This document shows positions 23,408 through 37,608 of a DNA stretch of 64,000 nucleotides, piece after piece (position 1 is the stretch's first letter; every line of letters starts with the position of its first letter). The translations under genes and the position numbers were made by a program. The notes below the pieces were generated by a model. The model worked only from the letters and a program-made list of their open reading frames with translations. It was not told the origin of the DNA and ran no database searches. The stretch comes from Coprinus comatus (taxonomy: Eukaryota; Basidiomycota; Agaricomycetes; Agaricales; Agaricaceae), in contig JAWPGT010000049.1 of assembly GCA_034638255.1 (NCBI GenBank), forward strand, positions 104,500 to 168,499, given 5' to 3'.

Positions 23408-23565
23408 AGCTGAAAATGCTGTAAATTAGTTCTCGGCCCCAAGCGGGGGTACAATTGAAGCCCCAAACTAACCCCTCGTACTCCGAGTGTGCCACACATT
23501 CCCATGTATTCCAGGACTATACCCCTTCGCCAAAGAGTAGCATATTATTGGAACACAAGTTTAGC

Positions 23566-23573
23566 TATATAAG
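23566..23573 (+). promoter_or_regulatory. TATA box of the isochorismatase-family gene
   Basis: TATATAAG, 85 bp upstream of the ATG at 23658. It is followed by a pyrimidine-rich leader, typical of fungal start regions. Confidence 0.45.
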
Positions 23574-23657
23574 CGAGTTGTTACACTCTTTATTTCTCTA
23601 ACCCCCTCTGCTTTCAACTTCTACTTCTCAGTCGACAAAGCTATCTTCTATCTCATT

Positions 23658-24482
23658 ATGTCAAACAATTTCGAAAGAATTGACAAGGACAATGTTATGT
23701 TGCTTGTTGTTGACCATCAAGTTGGCTTGTTCCAACTCGTCAGGGACTTTAGTCCTGAAGAATTCAGAAACAATATCCTCGCCCATGCAGCAATCGGAAA
23801 GATTTTCAACTTGCCAACTATTTTGACCACCAGTGCAGAGACAGGTGTGTACTATATCCGAAATCAGTAATCCATTGTTTTAATGAACTTATTACAGGTC
23901 CAAATGGTCCGTTGCCCAAAGAAATAACAGAGATGCATCCAAATGCTCCGTTCATCAAGCGTAACGGAGAGGTCAATGCCTGGGACAACGCACTATTCCG
24001 TGGCGCTGTCAAGGCTACAGGAAAGAAGCAGGTAATTTTAGCTGGCATTGTAACCGATGTGAGTGAATAGCTGTTATTATACACTGGATGTAATCATCAG
24101 CTCACTATGGATGATAGGTCTGTACTGCGTTTCTTGCTATTTCCTTGGTAGAGGCTGGTTATACCGTTTACGCCAATGCAGAGGCATCTGGCGCCTCTTC
24201 CAAGAGAGCAGCGGATGATGCAAATGACCGTATGAGAGCAGCAGGCGTCCATGTGTATTCTATGTTCGCTGTGGTTGGCGATTTGATGAGAGATTGGAGA
24301 AATAATACAGGGTCGAATGAGTTGATGCCGTTCTTTGATAAGTAAGTCTACTATGTAAGTCTCACCTTTATGTAATTACATCCTGAGACACTTTTAGGTA
24401 CTTGCCGATAAGTGGCTATGTTACGCGTGCGCATGCCGCAGCGGTTGAACGTGGTGTTATTCAGCCAGGGCAAAGCGAGTAG
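23658..24482 (+). CDS. Isochorismatase-family cysteine hydrolase (YcaC-like)
   Basis: Small cytosolic hydrolase of the isochorismatase/nicotinamidase fold; the substrate is unknown for this subgroup. Four exons (23658-23844, 23898-24058, 24118-24341, 24398-24482) sum to 657 nt, 218 residues, in phase throughout. The catalytic triad is visible: Asp in LLVVDHQVGLF (about residue 19), a Lys-containing segment in the FIKRNGEVNAWDN region, and the nucleophile Cys in GIVTDVCTAF, where an intron falls exactly between Asp and Val-Cys. The C-terminal GASSKRAADDANDRMRAAGV segment and terminal SGYVTRAHAAAVERG are as in YcaC-like proteins. The gene looks intact. Confidence 0.88.
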
Positions 24483-24839
24483 ATGAAACCAATTTGGAGA
24501 GACTCTACTTTGTATTTCATACTACATAGTCTAAATATTGAAGTGGTGAATAGTGGCATTCTTAGACACCTTCTCTAGCTAGGCCACCCCAGGCATTTGT
24601 ATCAACAAATAAAGCCTACTTTGGATTGAAATAATAATAGTCTATAATCGACATTCAAAATCAAAATCTCTTGAAAGATATTCCGATTGGCAGAAATCAT
24701 TCAGTATCACTCAAATGTATATACGTCTGAGATCTCACACCAAGTCTCAATACTTTAACCTTCTACAGATTTTGTATCTACATTCTTGTAATCTTCTTGA
24801 TAGCCTTTCAGCGAGCGGCCTATAATCGCGTCCTTACAT
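24483..24839. other. Intergenic
   Basis: 3' region of the isochorismatase-family gene and the broken end of FunK1 copy 1. No gene. Confidence 0.4.
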
Positions 24840-26146
24840 TTTGATGCTTCCTCGACAGTGCGACAATCATCATTCATTAGAGCTTTAGTGGATTGATGTC
24901 ATCGAATGTGACAGATAATGAAATGATAGGCATTCCCGAATTCATCAAACTGCTGAAACAAGACAACCAGAAGGATAAAAAGAGGTAGCTGTACATTTAA
25001 TGCTACTGCATTGAATGACTCCTTGAACGTCACGTTATTGAAGATAAAGTTTCGGTCCAAACGAGATATTCTCATCAACAGTACATGAATACATGCGAGA
25101 GTCATACCTTTGAGCAAGAAAGTGACACTATGAGTAATATTCCAGTCTGCACAAAGTCGTTCTTGTGCATAGTAATCATAATTCTTAACTGCTATTTTCT
25201 TTTTACGATGTTGGACAGTAGCTTCATCTTCTAACAGTGTTTCAATTTCGTTTAATGAGGTATGTAACATGTATGTGTATGAACTTACTTTTGACAACAC
25301 GAGACTCATCTCTACCTGCACAACTCAAATCCAAACAACCTTTCTTATCATACACCCAACACTTATTCAATGTCCCTGAATCCCAACCCTCATATTCATT
25401 CTCAACATCACATATTACTACCTCAATACCACATAAAACATTTCTCCATGTCGTTCTTGATTGGCGATCTTCCACATCTTCATCCAAAAAAAATTCTCCC
25501 CTCGCAACAGCCACAACCCAATGTTCCCACTCAAAATCCTTCCATTCCGAATTAGTGGCGTATGATGTTCGAAGATGAGATATAGTAGTTATTAAGAGCT
25601 TTGGTATTCCCCGTGGTGTGTGAACTTGGGAATAATCTTCCGAGTCCGAGTCCGAGTTGTCCTTGTCGTTGGTACAGGTACAACAAGCAATAATGGGATC
25701 AAAATTCTCATTTTGAATGCCACTTTCTTCGTCATTCTCATTGATATCCGAGAATTGTAGTAAGATCTTGTTAACAAGGTTCGCGAATATCGGATATATG
25801 TCATCATCAACCCTACAAAGAGCTCTATGGTATGATTTAGTACAATATCCTTGAAACAAATAAACAACTCAACTCACATTCGTTTAACATAATCCACAAC
25901 TGTATCACCATATCGTCCTGTCACATCTTCATTACAAAGGTCTACAGCATCCAAAACCATGTCTTCAAAAATCGAATCTATATTCAATGACGAACATTTG
26001 ATGTCCGAGTCTGCTACGACTTTCCTTGTGTCCGCCGGCGTTTCTGACATTTTACCATACATTCTCTCTATCAACGCATGAATGAAAACTTTAGGTTCAA
26101 TAATTATAGTCTGTGAAGTGGTCATTGGGGTGCCCAAGTTCTCCAT
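24840..26146 (-). pseudogene. FunK1 kinase gene, 5' part only (copy 1)
   Basis: N-terminal half of a fungal-type protein kinase gene (FunK1/Pkinase_fungal), starting MENLGTPMTTSQTIII at 26146. Exons encode IERMYGKMSETPAD, VVDYVKRM, then VDDDIYPIFANLVNKILLQF, HLRTSYATNSEWKDFEWEHW, TTWRNVLCGIEVVICDVENE and the YYAQERLCADWN segment. These match FunK1 copy 2 at 31761-33100 in order and intron positions. Similarity ends near 24840 after SVTFDDINPLKL, before any kinase motif, so the copy is truncated. It lies inverted relative to copy 2. Expression of an N-terminal fragment cannot be excluded. Confidence 0.75.
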
Positions 26147-26690
26147 GAGGTGTAAGCTCCTTTATAATTTGAGTGTGTGTGTTGGTATTGGGTAGTTAGG
26201 AGATAAATGACAATGTCACAAGAGTTTTGAACATTCAACTGAACGTTGTGACGTATTGATGCCACGATGATATCATAATGGTAACATACATATAATCATC
26301 TGGTCAAGAACAAACATCATCATACGAAGGTTCCATCGACTCCTCCAAGAAATAGAAACAGCAATTGAAATGTCATCTACATATTGAATTCCAAAAAGTT
26401 CACACACAAAAAACAAGTTCATTTCGGTTTCAAAACCTTCTACTTATCTACATACAACAATTTCATATTATTTCCTAGTTCACATCCAGTGTCCATTATT
26501 TAGCGTCCTTTCTTTTCCTTTTCTTTTCTTTTCCAGGGCCTTTACATTTACTTTCATGCTGTTTCATCATCTATGTTAATTTACTACTTCAAGTTTGCAT
26601 TTGTCATATTTCGATACTAACTGCTTTGTTTGAGTTGGGGTTGGAGTTTGAGTTGGAGTCGGAGGAAGAAAAAAAAGAACATTAATTTCT
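26147..26690. other. Intergenic between FunK1 copy 1 and G6P isomerase
   Basis: Contains a T/C-rich run near 26505-26540. No gene. Confidence 0.4.
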
Positions 26691-28749
<2,059 letters not shown>

Positions 28750-30406
28750 ATGTCTATCGACTTGGACACCATCGTCACAAACATCTCAGCCTCTCCGCCC
28801 GCTCTTCCAGCGTATCTCAGGCAACTCCCAACAGACACACGCGATGTCATCCTGGCTTCCACTTTATCATCTGGCCAGGATCCTCTCGAAGTCCTTGATA
28901 TCAGAGCCAATACTCTAGGCGTCTTGTATATTCTCACTGCCCGCGCTACTATTCCTGGGGCTAATCCACTCAGATGGGATTACATCGAGAACTTTTGTTT
29001 CAATTGTGATCCTGAACAACTTCGTTATGCTCCAGATCGCGGTACGATCCTTTATAATATATACAACACGCGTTCATTTCTAACAACTCTTTTTTGCGAC
29101 TAGTTATGATATTCGGTAAAAACCTACCGAGACTAGCTTCTCAACATACAACAGCATCACACGCTCTTCCATCCATTTACAATCTCTTAACTCGATACAA
29201 CCTCTCTCAAAATGCATTAACACCTCTTCACACACCATACCTTGTTTGCATCTTAACAACTCGTCATTTAACTCATTCCCTTCCTCTACTCTCAAAACCA
29301 ATAACCACACTTGATCCTTTATCACTTCAACAATTGGATTATACGGATAACCTCTTATATCATTATTTAGGAGGTATCATTTATTCAAGTCTTAAAATGT
29401 GGGAAGAAGCTGAAGATTTCTTTGAAATTTGTATTTGCGCTCCTGGTTATGTATTAAGTGCTATCCAAGTTGAAGCACTTAAAAAGTTAAAGTTGGTTCA
29501 ACTTATTAGATATGGGAAGGTTAAACCGTTACCGAAATATGCTATGCAAACAGCGCTTCATAGAGCTTTGAGTAAAGGTTCTTCGTCATCTTCATCTGCT
29601 TCTACATCTACTTTCGGTCCGGCTTTTGGTGCTAGTGGTACTGGTGGTTCGGCTTATGTGACCGGAGGTGGTAATGGTAATGGTGGTAGTGGTGGTAGTG
29701 GTAGTGGTACGGGTGGTGGAGGTGGTAATGGTGGAGGAGGAGCGGTATATCAATCATTAATCGATGCATTCCCAAACACGAAACGATTAACCGATATACT
29801 CAAAAAAGAACGTCAATTATTCAATCAAGAAAAAAATATAGGACTTATAAACGAACTCATCAAATCCGCACCAAAATGGCAAATCAAAAAATTAACAAAT
29901 ACGTATGTTACTTTACCATTGAGTGAAATTGCGAAATCGATTGGGATGCAGAATGATGTTGGGAGTGTTAGAGAATTGATTTTTGGAATGATTGAAAGAG
30001 GGGAGGTTTGTGGTAGGATTTCTATTGGTTCTAGTGCCAGTACAACTGAAGAAGAAGGAGGAGGAGGGGAAGCTAACGATAAGGATAAGGATAAGGATAA
30101 GGAAGGAACTGTTACGTTTGAAGATGAGAAAAGGTTTACGAAGAAGGAGGATGTTGATTTTCTTATTCAAGAAATTCAGGAACAGATGAGAGTTTTGAAA
30201 GGGTTGGATAGGGATGTCGGAAAGTCGAAAGAGTATTTGGCGAAAGTATGATTAATTTCCTTTCTCTCTTTCCTATCTGCTCATTTTTTTTTTTTTTGTA
30301 GGCTGTGAAAATGAGAGAATCGGATTGGGTTACTCCAACTGAAGATCTTATGGAAAGTTTGAATCCGAATCAAGTTTGGGTAGAAGGGGATGCTATGTAT
30401 TCTTGA
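28750..30406 (+). CDS. CSN3: COP9 signalosome subunit 3 (PCI-domain protein)
   Basis: Subunit of the COP9 signalosome, the deneddylase that regulates cullin-RING ligases. Three exons (28750-29041, 29104-30245, 30302-30406) sum to 1539 nt, 512 residues. An N-terminal helical repeat region (LPAYLRQLPTDTRDVILAST, ENFCFNCDPEQLRYAPDR) leads to the conserved MWEEAEDFFEICICAPGYVLSAIQVEALKKL core, split across the family's usual position. A low-complexity Ser/Gly/Asn insert lies at about residues 260-311 (GGGNGNGGSGGSGSG). The PCI winged helix follows (TNTYVTLPLSEIAKSIGM), then a Lys/Asp repeat (NDKDKDKDKEG) and a conserved C-terminal helix. The gly-rich insert is an expansion not expected in animal CSN3. 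Confidence 0.88.
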
Positions 30407-31104
30407 ACTTTGAGAATATGCGTGGTATGTTAGTTTTTGGTAGATAAGATAAAGATGGTGATGGTTAGTGATAGAAAGTAAGATGGAGAAAAACGAAGAC
30501 TTGAGAGAGTAGAGAAGTGTACGAATAGGCATTAATATACCAACTACCAATACCAAATACAATTGTTGGACATCGTTGATATATATACGTCGATACAGAT
30601 ATTTATTGGTGACGTTGAAATCGTGAAGTCAATGTCATTGCGGAGATGACAGTAGATAGATAACTAAATAGAACTATGTTCACTAAATTTTGAGCAGTAC
30701 TAGATATATGCAGTATTAAATGCGGATATCTGAATCGAATACAAGCGCTGATTGTTATTTCTTCCAACCACATGTTTTTCTGTGCTATGCATGCATCCCT
30801 CAATTGACAATACCCGCAGGAGGCTTTATTACCTGATATACAGGGTTCACCCTTTCACCTATCTTCATCCACCTACGCGGGTTCAACGTTCAAGGGCATA
30901 CCTACTTTCTGTTAGGCTGTCTCTTTCACACTTGTTATAATTGATTGGTAAGCTGGAAGCTGACTGCTTGTTTGCTTTTTCTTTTCTTTTCTCTTTCTTC
31001 TTCTACGGTCTGTAGCTCAAAGTTCAAGTTTAAACGTTTCAACGTTCGATTCTTGTTTCTAAGGTATGCTTTGATGTAACTGCCAAGTAGGTCACGGACA
31101 CTTA
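30407..31104. other. Intergenic downstream of CSN3
   Basis: 3' region of CSN3. No gene recognised. Ends at the TTA duplication of the Harbinger-like MITE. Confidence 0.4.
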
Positions 31105-31663
31105 GGGCCCTTTCGGGAACCAAGTCTCGCGCAAGCGTAGGTATCAGACCTACGCTTGACCCAAATCCGAGACCGTGAGAAGTTGGTCTCGAGTCGCGGG
31201 GTCACACTGGGGTCACATCTTGTGCAGCACATGACCCCGCAATCGTACTTACCAAGTACCTACCAAGTACCTACCAGAGAATAATTTTTCAATATTACTA
31301 GATAGCAGAGGACATGAGAGACATATAACTCTTTTCTATGCTATGGGTTTCATTCCTAATCTGCATCATTGATGGGTGCAGTCCCAGTGACCACTTGTGG
31401 CATAGTGTAGCTGCATTATCTGTAAATCTAACAGCTACTTCAGGTGTGACTTGAGAATATCACAAAGGGTAGATTTTTCGTGGGTGAAAATATAATTTTT
31501 AATATATCGTCACAACGGAGGCTGGTTTGTTGCAAGTTTGAGAGTTGCCGAACGCGGACCTAGGTCTTGATGAAGCCCAAGCGGAATTCCCAGGCTCCAT
31601 CAAGACCTAGGTCTCCATTTTTGGCTGGTAGGTCTCGCGCAGACCTGCTTCCCGAAAGGGCCC
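31105..31663. mobile_element. PIF/Harbinger-type MITE, TTA target duplication
   Basis: A 559-bp element with termini GGGCCCTTTCGGGAA at both ends in inverted orientation. The TIR continues as CCAAGTCTCGCGCAAGC on the left against GCAGGTCTGCGCGAGACC on the right. It is flanked by TTA at 31102-31104 and 31664-31666. The 3-bp TTA/TAA target and GGGCC-type ends are the known hallmarks of PIF/Harbinger elements. Internal short hairpins (AAGCGTAGGT/ACCTACGCTT and ACCTAGGTCTTGATG with its complement) add structure. It has no ORF, so it is non-autonomous. Confidence 0.85.
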
Positions 31664-31760
31664 TTACGTACTAAACACCAAAACACTGAACCACCCATTT
31701 TTATCTTAGAATTTATCCCACGTCGCATCAAACTACAGGTCCTTGAAGGGGGGGTTAAGA

Positions 31761-34138
31761 ATGATGAAGACAGAGACTTTAAACATCAATCCTAAAGTTT
31801 TGATTGAAGCTTTGATAGAGAGGATGTATGGTGAGAGGGAAAGAGAAAGGGAGAATATGAGTCAGAGTGAAGTGGAAGTAGATTCAGATATCGATATTTC
31901 ATCAACACTCGACTCATCGTCATCGACGACGAGTTTATTTCATAACAGAGAGTCGAATGCAGAATGGATTTTGGAACATATGGTTTTGGATGCTGTGGAA
32001 TTTTGCAATCAAGACGTATCGGGACGATATGGTGATCTGGTTGTGGATTATGTTAAACGAATGTGAGTTGGGTTTTCTAGTTGTTTTGATAGTATATTAA
32101 GAGACTAAATCATAAAATAGAGCTCTTTGTAGGGTTGAGGATAATATATATCCGATATTCGCGAATCTGGTTAACAAGATCTTACTACAATTCTCGGATA
32201 TCAATGACGACAAAGAAGAAAGTGGAATTCCAAATGATCCGATTATTGCTTGTTGTACCTGTACCAACGACAAGGATCACTCAGACTCGGACTTGGGGGA
32301 TTATTCAAATGTTTACACACCACGACGAATACCAAAACTCTTAATAACTACTGTATCTCATCTTCGAACATCATATGCCACTAATTCGGAATGGAAGTAT
32401 TTTGAGTGGGAAGATTGGGTTGTGGCTGTTGCTAGGGGAGAGTTTTTCTTGGATGAGGATGTGGAGTGCTGCCAATCAAGAACGACATGGAAAGACGTTT
32501 TATGTGGCATTGAGGTGGTAATATGTGATGTTGAGAATGAAAATGATGGTTGGGATTCAGGGGAAATGAATAAGCATTGGGTGTATGATAAGAAGGGTTG
32601 TTTGGATTTGAGTTGCGCAGGTAGAGATGAGTCTCATGTTGTCAAAAGTAAGTTCATACACATACATGCTACATACCTCATTAAACGAAACCGAAGCACT
32701 GTCAGAGGATGAAACCACTATCCAACATTGCAAAAAGAAAATAGCAGTTAAGAATTATAATTACTATGCACAAGAATGACTTCGCGCAGATTGGAGTGTT
32801 ACTCACAGTGTCTCTCTCTCACTCGAAGGTATGACTGTCGCATTTATTCATGTCCTGATACTGATGAACATGTTTTGCTAGGACCGAAACTTTATCTTCA
32901 ATACTGTGATGTTCAAGGCCTCATTCAATGCAGTAGTATTCACATGGTTAAACAACTACCTCTTTTCATCGTTCTCGTTTCCTTATTTCAGCGGTTTGAT
33001 GGATTCATGTGGGGAATGCCTATTACTCCGTTATCTGTCACATTCGACATCATCAATCCACAAAGATATCCAATGTCTCAACAGCGAACACCTACGGGCA
33101 ATGTACAATGGAGAGATCCAGGACATCGTGATTGTGATTACTTCTTTAAAGCTAGTTGGCCTGAAGTGTCATGAACGAAGGAACCGGTTTTGATTAAAGA
33201 GGCACATGAACGAGCTTTACAATACTTAGGTCACGACGAGGAGCTGAAGAGTTATGTATTGGATCACATTCCCGCTTTGATTGATGATAGACATTGGGAG
33301 GAGCTGGAATGGAGTTCAACTGGTGTCGTTCGAAACCTTATCAAGGAGTATTCTGGTGCGCCAGTGGAAGATGAAGTGGTTGGTTCTCGAGTTCTTGTAT
33401 GGGTGGTATCGCCAAAGTTACAACAGATTGGAGAATCACCGGAAGAATTTATGCTCCCATTTTTTGAAATCCTCCGATGTAAGTTGTAGTATTTAATATG
33501 GATAGCGAAATTGATGATTGTCTGATCTCTAGGTCATGCACTCCTGTGGAAGATTGGTGTCGTACATGGCGACGTCAGCCTCAGTAATATGATGATAGAT
33601 CCAACTACAAAGAAAGGTATACTCAATGATTTCGATCTTTCTGTGCTCATGCATCCCGGGGGTACATCACCACAACAACATAGGTGGCAATGTACCGGAT
33701 ATGGCTATAGAATTGTTGAAGGGTGGAGATAATCCCATTAAACGCCATTATGAACACAATTTGGAATCATTTATGTGGTGTTTATACTGGAAGAGTAGAA
33801 CGGATACAGTCAAATCACAAATCAAAACGGATTTCCAAACTCGTAACTCAGCGTACACCCACTTAGCCGCCAAAGTAGGTGTTTCACTAGATGGAGTTCA
33901 AGAGGAATACAAGGACATAGAAACGAAGTTTTTAAAATATTGGATTTTTTATTGGAAAGGTCTTTGGGACCCAGATTTCAAATCGTTTTATGGCTGGGAA
34001 GATAACGAGGACATTGCAATACAATCTCTCACCAAAGTTACTAATCTTCTTGAAAGTAACCTCAAAATCCCTGGATTTGATCGCCATACGATAGAGAAAT
34101 GGGCGTCGTTTTCTGTCTCGAAGGAGTTGACCCAATGA
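31761..34138 (+). pseudogene. FunK1 fungal-type protein kinase, broken (copy 2)
   Basis: Full-length FunK1-type gene starting MMKTETLNINPKVLIEALI. Its N-terminal half parallels copy 1. The kinase region has SRVLVWVVSPKLQQI, the catalytic loop WKIGVVHGDVSLSNMMID (HGD...N) and LNDFDLSV (metal-binding loop). The C-terminal part ends HTIEKWASFSVSKELTQ. Breaks: a TGA at 32777-32779 where copy 1 has CGA (Arg); a TGA after WPEVS at about 33171, where the third FunK1 gene has Arg; and a frame change near 33680, so the C-lobe is read in another frame. These make an active product unlikely. Harbinger-like MITE sequence ends 95 bp before the start. Confidence 0.75.
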
Positions 34139-34535
34139 TTCATGGCTTTAGAATTATTGCACATTTCAAAGGTGCCTGTTCTATGCCGCTATGAAGACCA
34201 TTTGGAATCATTTCGGCCAACCAGCAACGAAAACAGAGTACTATATTGCTAGACCAGCACACAAATGGAAGAACGCAACTGTAGTAAGCACACTAACCCA
34301 GTTCCAAAAGGATTGCGGGGGTGTAGAGACGATTTTCTTAGCCCATTGGGTTGTTTGTCCGAATGGCCTTTGGGACTGGAAGTTGGCGAAGCTTGTTGGC
34401 TTGGAACTTGACCAGGATATGGTAATGTAAGCTCTCACCAATGTAACCGATCTTATCAAGAGTAACCTCAATGTCCCCGGATCCGATCTCCAAACAATAG
34501 AGAAATGGGTTTCATTTTCGCATATACGTATCTAG
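34139..34535 (+). pseudogene. Tandem partial duplicate of the FunK1 C-terminus
   Basis: Right after copy 2, a second set of the same C-terminal motifs appears in decayed form: YEDHLESF, then VETIFLAHW, GLWDWKL, ALTNVTDLIKSNLNVPGSD and LQTIEKWVSFS. These match HNLESFMWC, KGLWDPDF, SLTKVTNLLESNLKIPGFD and TIEKWASFS in copy 2. It is interrupted by a stop at 34428-34430 and frame changes. Confidence 0.65.
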
Positions 34536-34897
34536 AATCTGAGAACTGGTATGGATGTTATTTGGAATCATCCCCTTCCGTTTCATTTCTTTCGGTGTAT
34601 TGCGAAGTCTTGAAAATGACGGGCCGCTTCAATATTGTTTAGTGTAGAGTCGGTGGTGATACAATTGATTAATTATATATATTGATTATTCAAGGAATAC
34701 GCAGTTGTAGTATAAGTATTCTGACTGACAGTAGCTTTCATCTACTTATTGATAATCACTCCACAATATAACATCCTTGCACTCGAGAAAGCATCAATCA
34801 TCATCCTTAGGAACTACCGGTAGTATAGGTGTACGTTCCCATCGTCCAACAAAGCCATTCATCCTCCGTTGTTTCTTCCCCCTCCTCCATTGTCTCT
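34536..34897. other. Spacer between convergent FunK1 remnants
   Basis: No gene; AT-rich with a pyrimidine-rich stretch near 34850-34915, just outside the 3' end of the third FunK1 gene. Confidence 0.35.
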
Positions 34898-36808
34898 TCA
34901 TCCTCCTCCAGTGTACTCAAAGGGGTGGAAGCTATCGTCATTTTCCGATTCCTGTTCGGTGATCTGTTGCTCGTACTCTTCCGCCAATGACTCCATCCAG
35001 TAAGCCAGGAACTCCCATTTCAGATTACCTGTCCATATCGGCTTAGGCGTAGTTATATCGCGTGATGATAAGATGTGTCTTTTGAACTCGAGTGCCGCGG
35101 TAAGGGTCTGGCATTTGTCTAAAATGTTTCCGTCGGGTACTAATTGAGCGCAATGCCAGAAGAGACACCAAGCGAATGACTCCAAGTCACGACAATAGCG
35201 TTTGGGAATAGTCCCATCTGAATGATGCAACATTTCGATCGCCATGAAAGGTAAGATTCCACTACTCTGGAACCCATATTGTGGTGGAGAATCGTCCCCA
35301 GGAGTCATAATTGCCGCAACACCGAAATCATTCAAAACGCCTCATTTGGTTTTGGGGTTCACTATTAGGTTATTTAGACTAATATTATTATGTGCGATAC
35401 CGATCTTCCAAAGAAGGAGATGACCTGTGTTAAGCAGTGAGTAAGAGAAGATCATATTGTAGGGCATGTTAACCTTACACCCGAATGTGTCCATAAAAAA
35501 GCCTGAAGAACAATTGTTTGGGTCTTGTTCGTCTTCAATCGGCGTGAGTTTTTCAGAGATCATCCATACCAAGGAACGTGAGCCTTCCAAAGCCTTTTCA
35601 GGAAGTCCGGGTAGCTGCAATGAGTGCAGTGGATGTGCCTGGAACTTCTCCCCAATTACGGACAGTTGAAATGTGGTTTAGCACATAGGGTTTTAGACCT
35701 TTAGGTAGGTAATTCTTGGCTCTAGACCTCGCCTCTTCTATGATGACTGGTTCCTTTACACGACAAACTTCTGGCCAGTAATCCTTGAAGAAGGCATCTG
35801 GAAGTGTACGTGATTCTCTGCTGCTTACGTCTGATTTATCCTCTATCCATTGCACTAGTGTCGTATACGTACCATTTTCATTCCGAGCTCTGGCACTGTT
35901 TGGGCGAAGTGTATGCAGAACTCCACAACCGGCAGAAAGTGAAATATTGGGTGTACCCCATGTCTTCGGGTTGAAGCGTTGCAAAACAATGAACGTTGAA
36001 ACGAGAAGTGGAAGATGATGGACGATATGGATGGGTTTAGTCTAGATTGTGCCTTGGGCATCGTGATATAACAAAACAAAGTTTGGTCCTACAGCGTCAT
36101 CAGTACAATGATTCAGCTGAAAAATCCCTCAAAAATCACCGTTAAATTGTAGTACTAGGCCGTGTGTAAGGTTCCAATGACTACGAAAATGATGTTTCGC
36201 AAGTTTTAATGTATTCCCTAGACAGAAAGAAAAATTTCAAGTTAATTACAACAATAGAACGAAAGGGACATACGTGTAGAAACAGTGGTTTGGTTCAGTG
36301 GAGTATCCCAAGCCTTCGTATCAATCTCCACCAAGATACTACATAACACATCCTTCCACTTGAGTTTGTGTCTAGCATGCGTTAGAAGAATCTCTGGCCC
36401 CTCATACACAGTCCAGTCCTCCAAGTCAAAGTATAAGTAGTCGTTTTGCTTTATGGTATTGGTAGGAGTGATGACTATATCCGGTTGGAATGCTGGGGGG
36501 GCTCTCGTATCCAAGAGAATCCTTTGTGGCTGAAATGATTGAATCATGGATGGGGTATTCATCCAAAGGGTGGAAATGACATGAAGCAAACTGTAGGAGA
36601 ATTTGATTGATGATGTAGCTCAGAGTGATTCGAAAATGTGCCTTGTTTTTGCATTTTGAACTATTCCATCAGAAGTCGTGAATGAGAGAGAAGACTGAGG
36701 ATTGTTACGTATGAAAGCGTCATAGTGTGTAACGTAATAACGTTTCTGTACCGTACCTATAAAAAACTTTGGAGGTTCACCGAGATTCGGGTAATCTTCT
36801 GTGATCAT
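34898..36808 (-). pseudogene. Third FunK1-type kinase gene, altered catalytic loop and in-frame TGA
   Basis: Minus strand, start MITEDYPNLGEPPKFF (36808). Pieces in order: LYFDLEDWTVYEGPEILLTH, HKLKWKDVLCSILVEID, YWPEVCRVKEPVIIEEA, SRSLVWMISEKLTPI, and GHLLLWKIGIAHNNISLNNLIVN. The GVLNDFGVAAIM metal loop, MAIEMLHHSDGTIPKRYCRDLESFAWCLFW and an acidic C-terminus follow. In the catalytic loop the family HGD is HNN, so the catalytic Asp is missing. A TGA follows NPKTK at about 35343, where copy 2 has a Lys codon. It may be a pseudokinase that later became a pseudogene. Exon junctions are only partly determined. Confidence 0.65.
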
Positions 36809-37608
36809 TCATCGGTCTAGTCTCTCTATGTGCAACATGATCCAAGTCATAGAACTGCCACGAGGTTATATACATTTGTTGTATCTTCCATCTGCTTGCG
36901 ATCCAATATAACTGACTTTTTATTATTATTTTTACCAGATGATGCTGACTCGTAGCTGTATAATTGATGTTCGATGTTTCAATATTCCAACGCCCCCCAC
37001 GGATATGTATAGCGTGCCATATGCGACTTGTAATGAGTGGAATTAGAAATAGTAAATACGATTAGTGCGAACTCTGACAAATATGTAAATAAGTAGCAAT
37101 ACTTACTAGTACATCTTGTGTGGGAATGATGAACAAACATAGCCTATCCAAGATTGTATTACGTCTTTCCTTCCTTCCACGGTCCTGAGCACCGCAGATC
37201 ATCATGAACACCTTATACATACAAACCTCTTTCCCTCCTCATACATAACCTCTCATAGCCCAGTCATAACCTTTCATAACCCCCCTATATCGACCCTGAA
37301 TAGACGTGTCCATGGTGGCAACACCCACTGGCATGTACGCTCCCCAGACAATCCTATACCAGCTGTCTAGTGGAGGCTGTGCCCGTTATGAAAAGTTCTT
37401 GAGACCCCTTAGGCTGCACCCCAGGCAAGTACCCCAGTGATATATATTGCTGTAATTGTTATTTCTGAACAGCACAGCATCTAAGGCCCCTTAATGACCC
37501 ACTTTATCTGAGAACTATCCAGTATCCCCCATCTTCTCGAGGTTCCTACTTACTACCCACTACCAGCAACCGCGCACTTGTGGTTGCGGCTGCATCACAA
37601 GTATATGT
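36809..37608. other. Intergenic
   Basis: No gene. Repeated CATAACC-type words near 37240-37280 form a short imperfect repeat. Confidence 0.35.

Noticed and set aside
32135..33174. Several overlapping plus-strand frames as independent genes
   Set aside because: They are exons and shadow frames of FunK1 copy 2.
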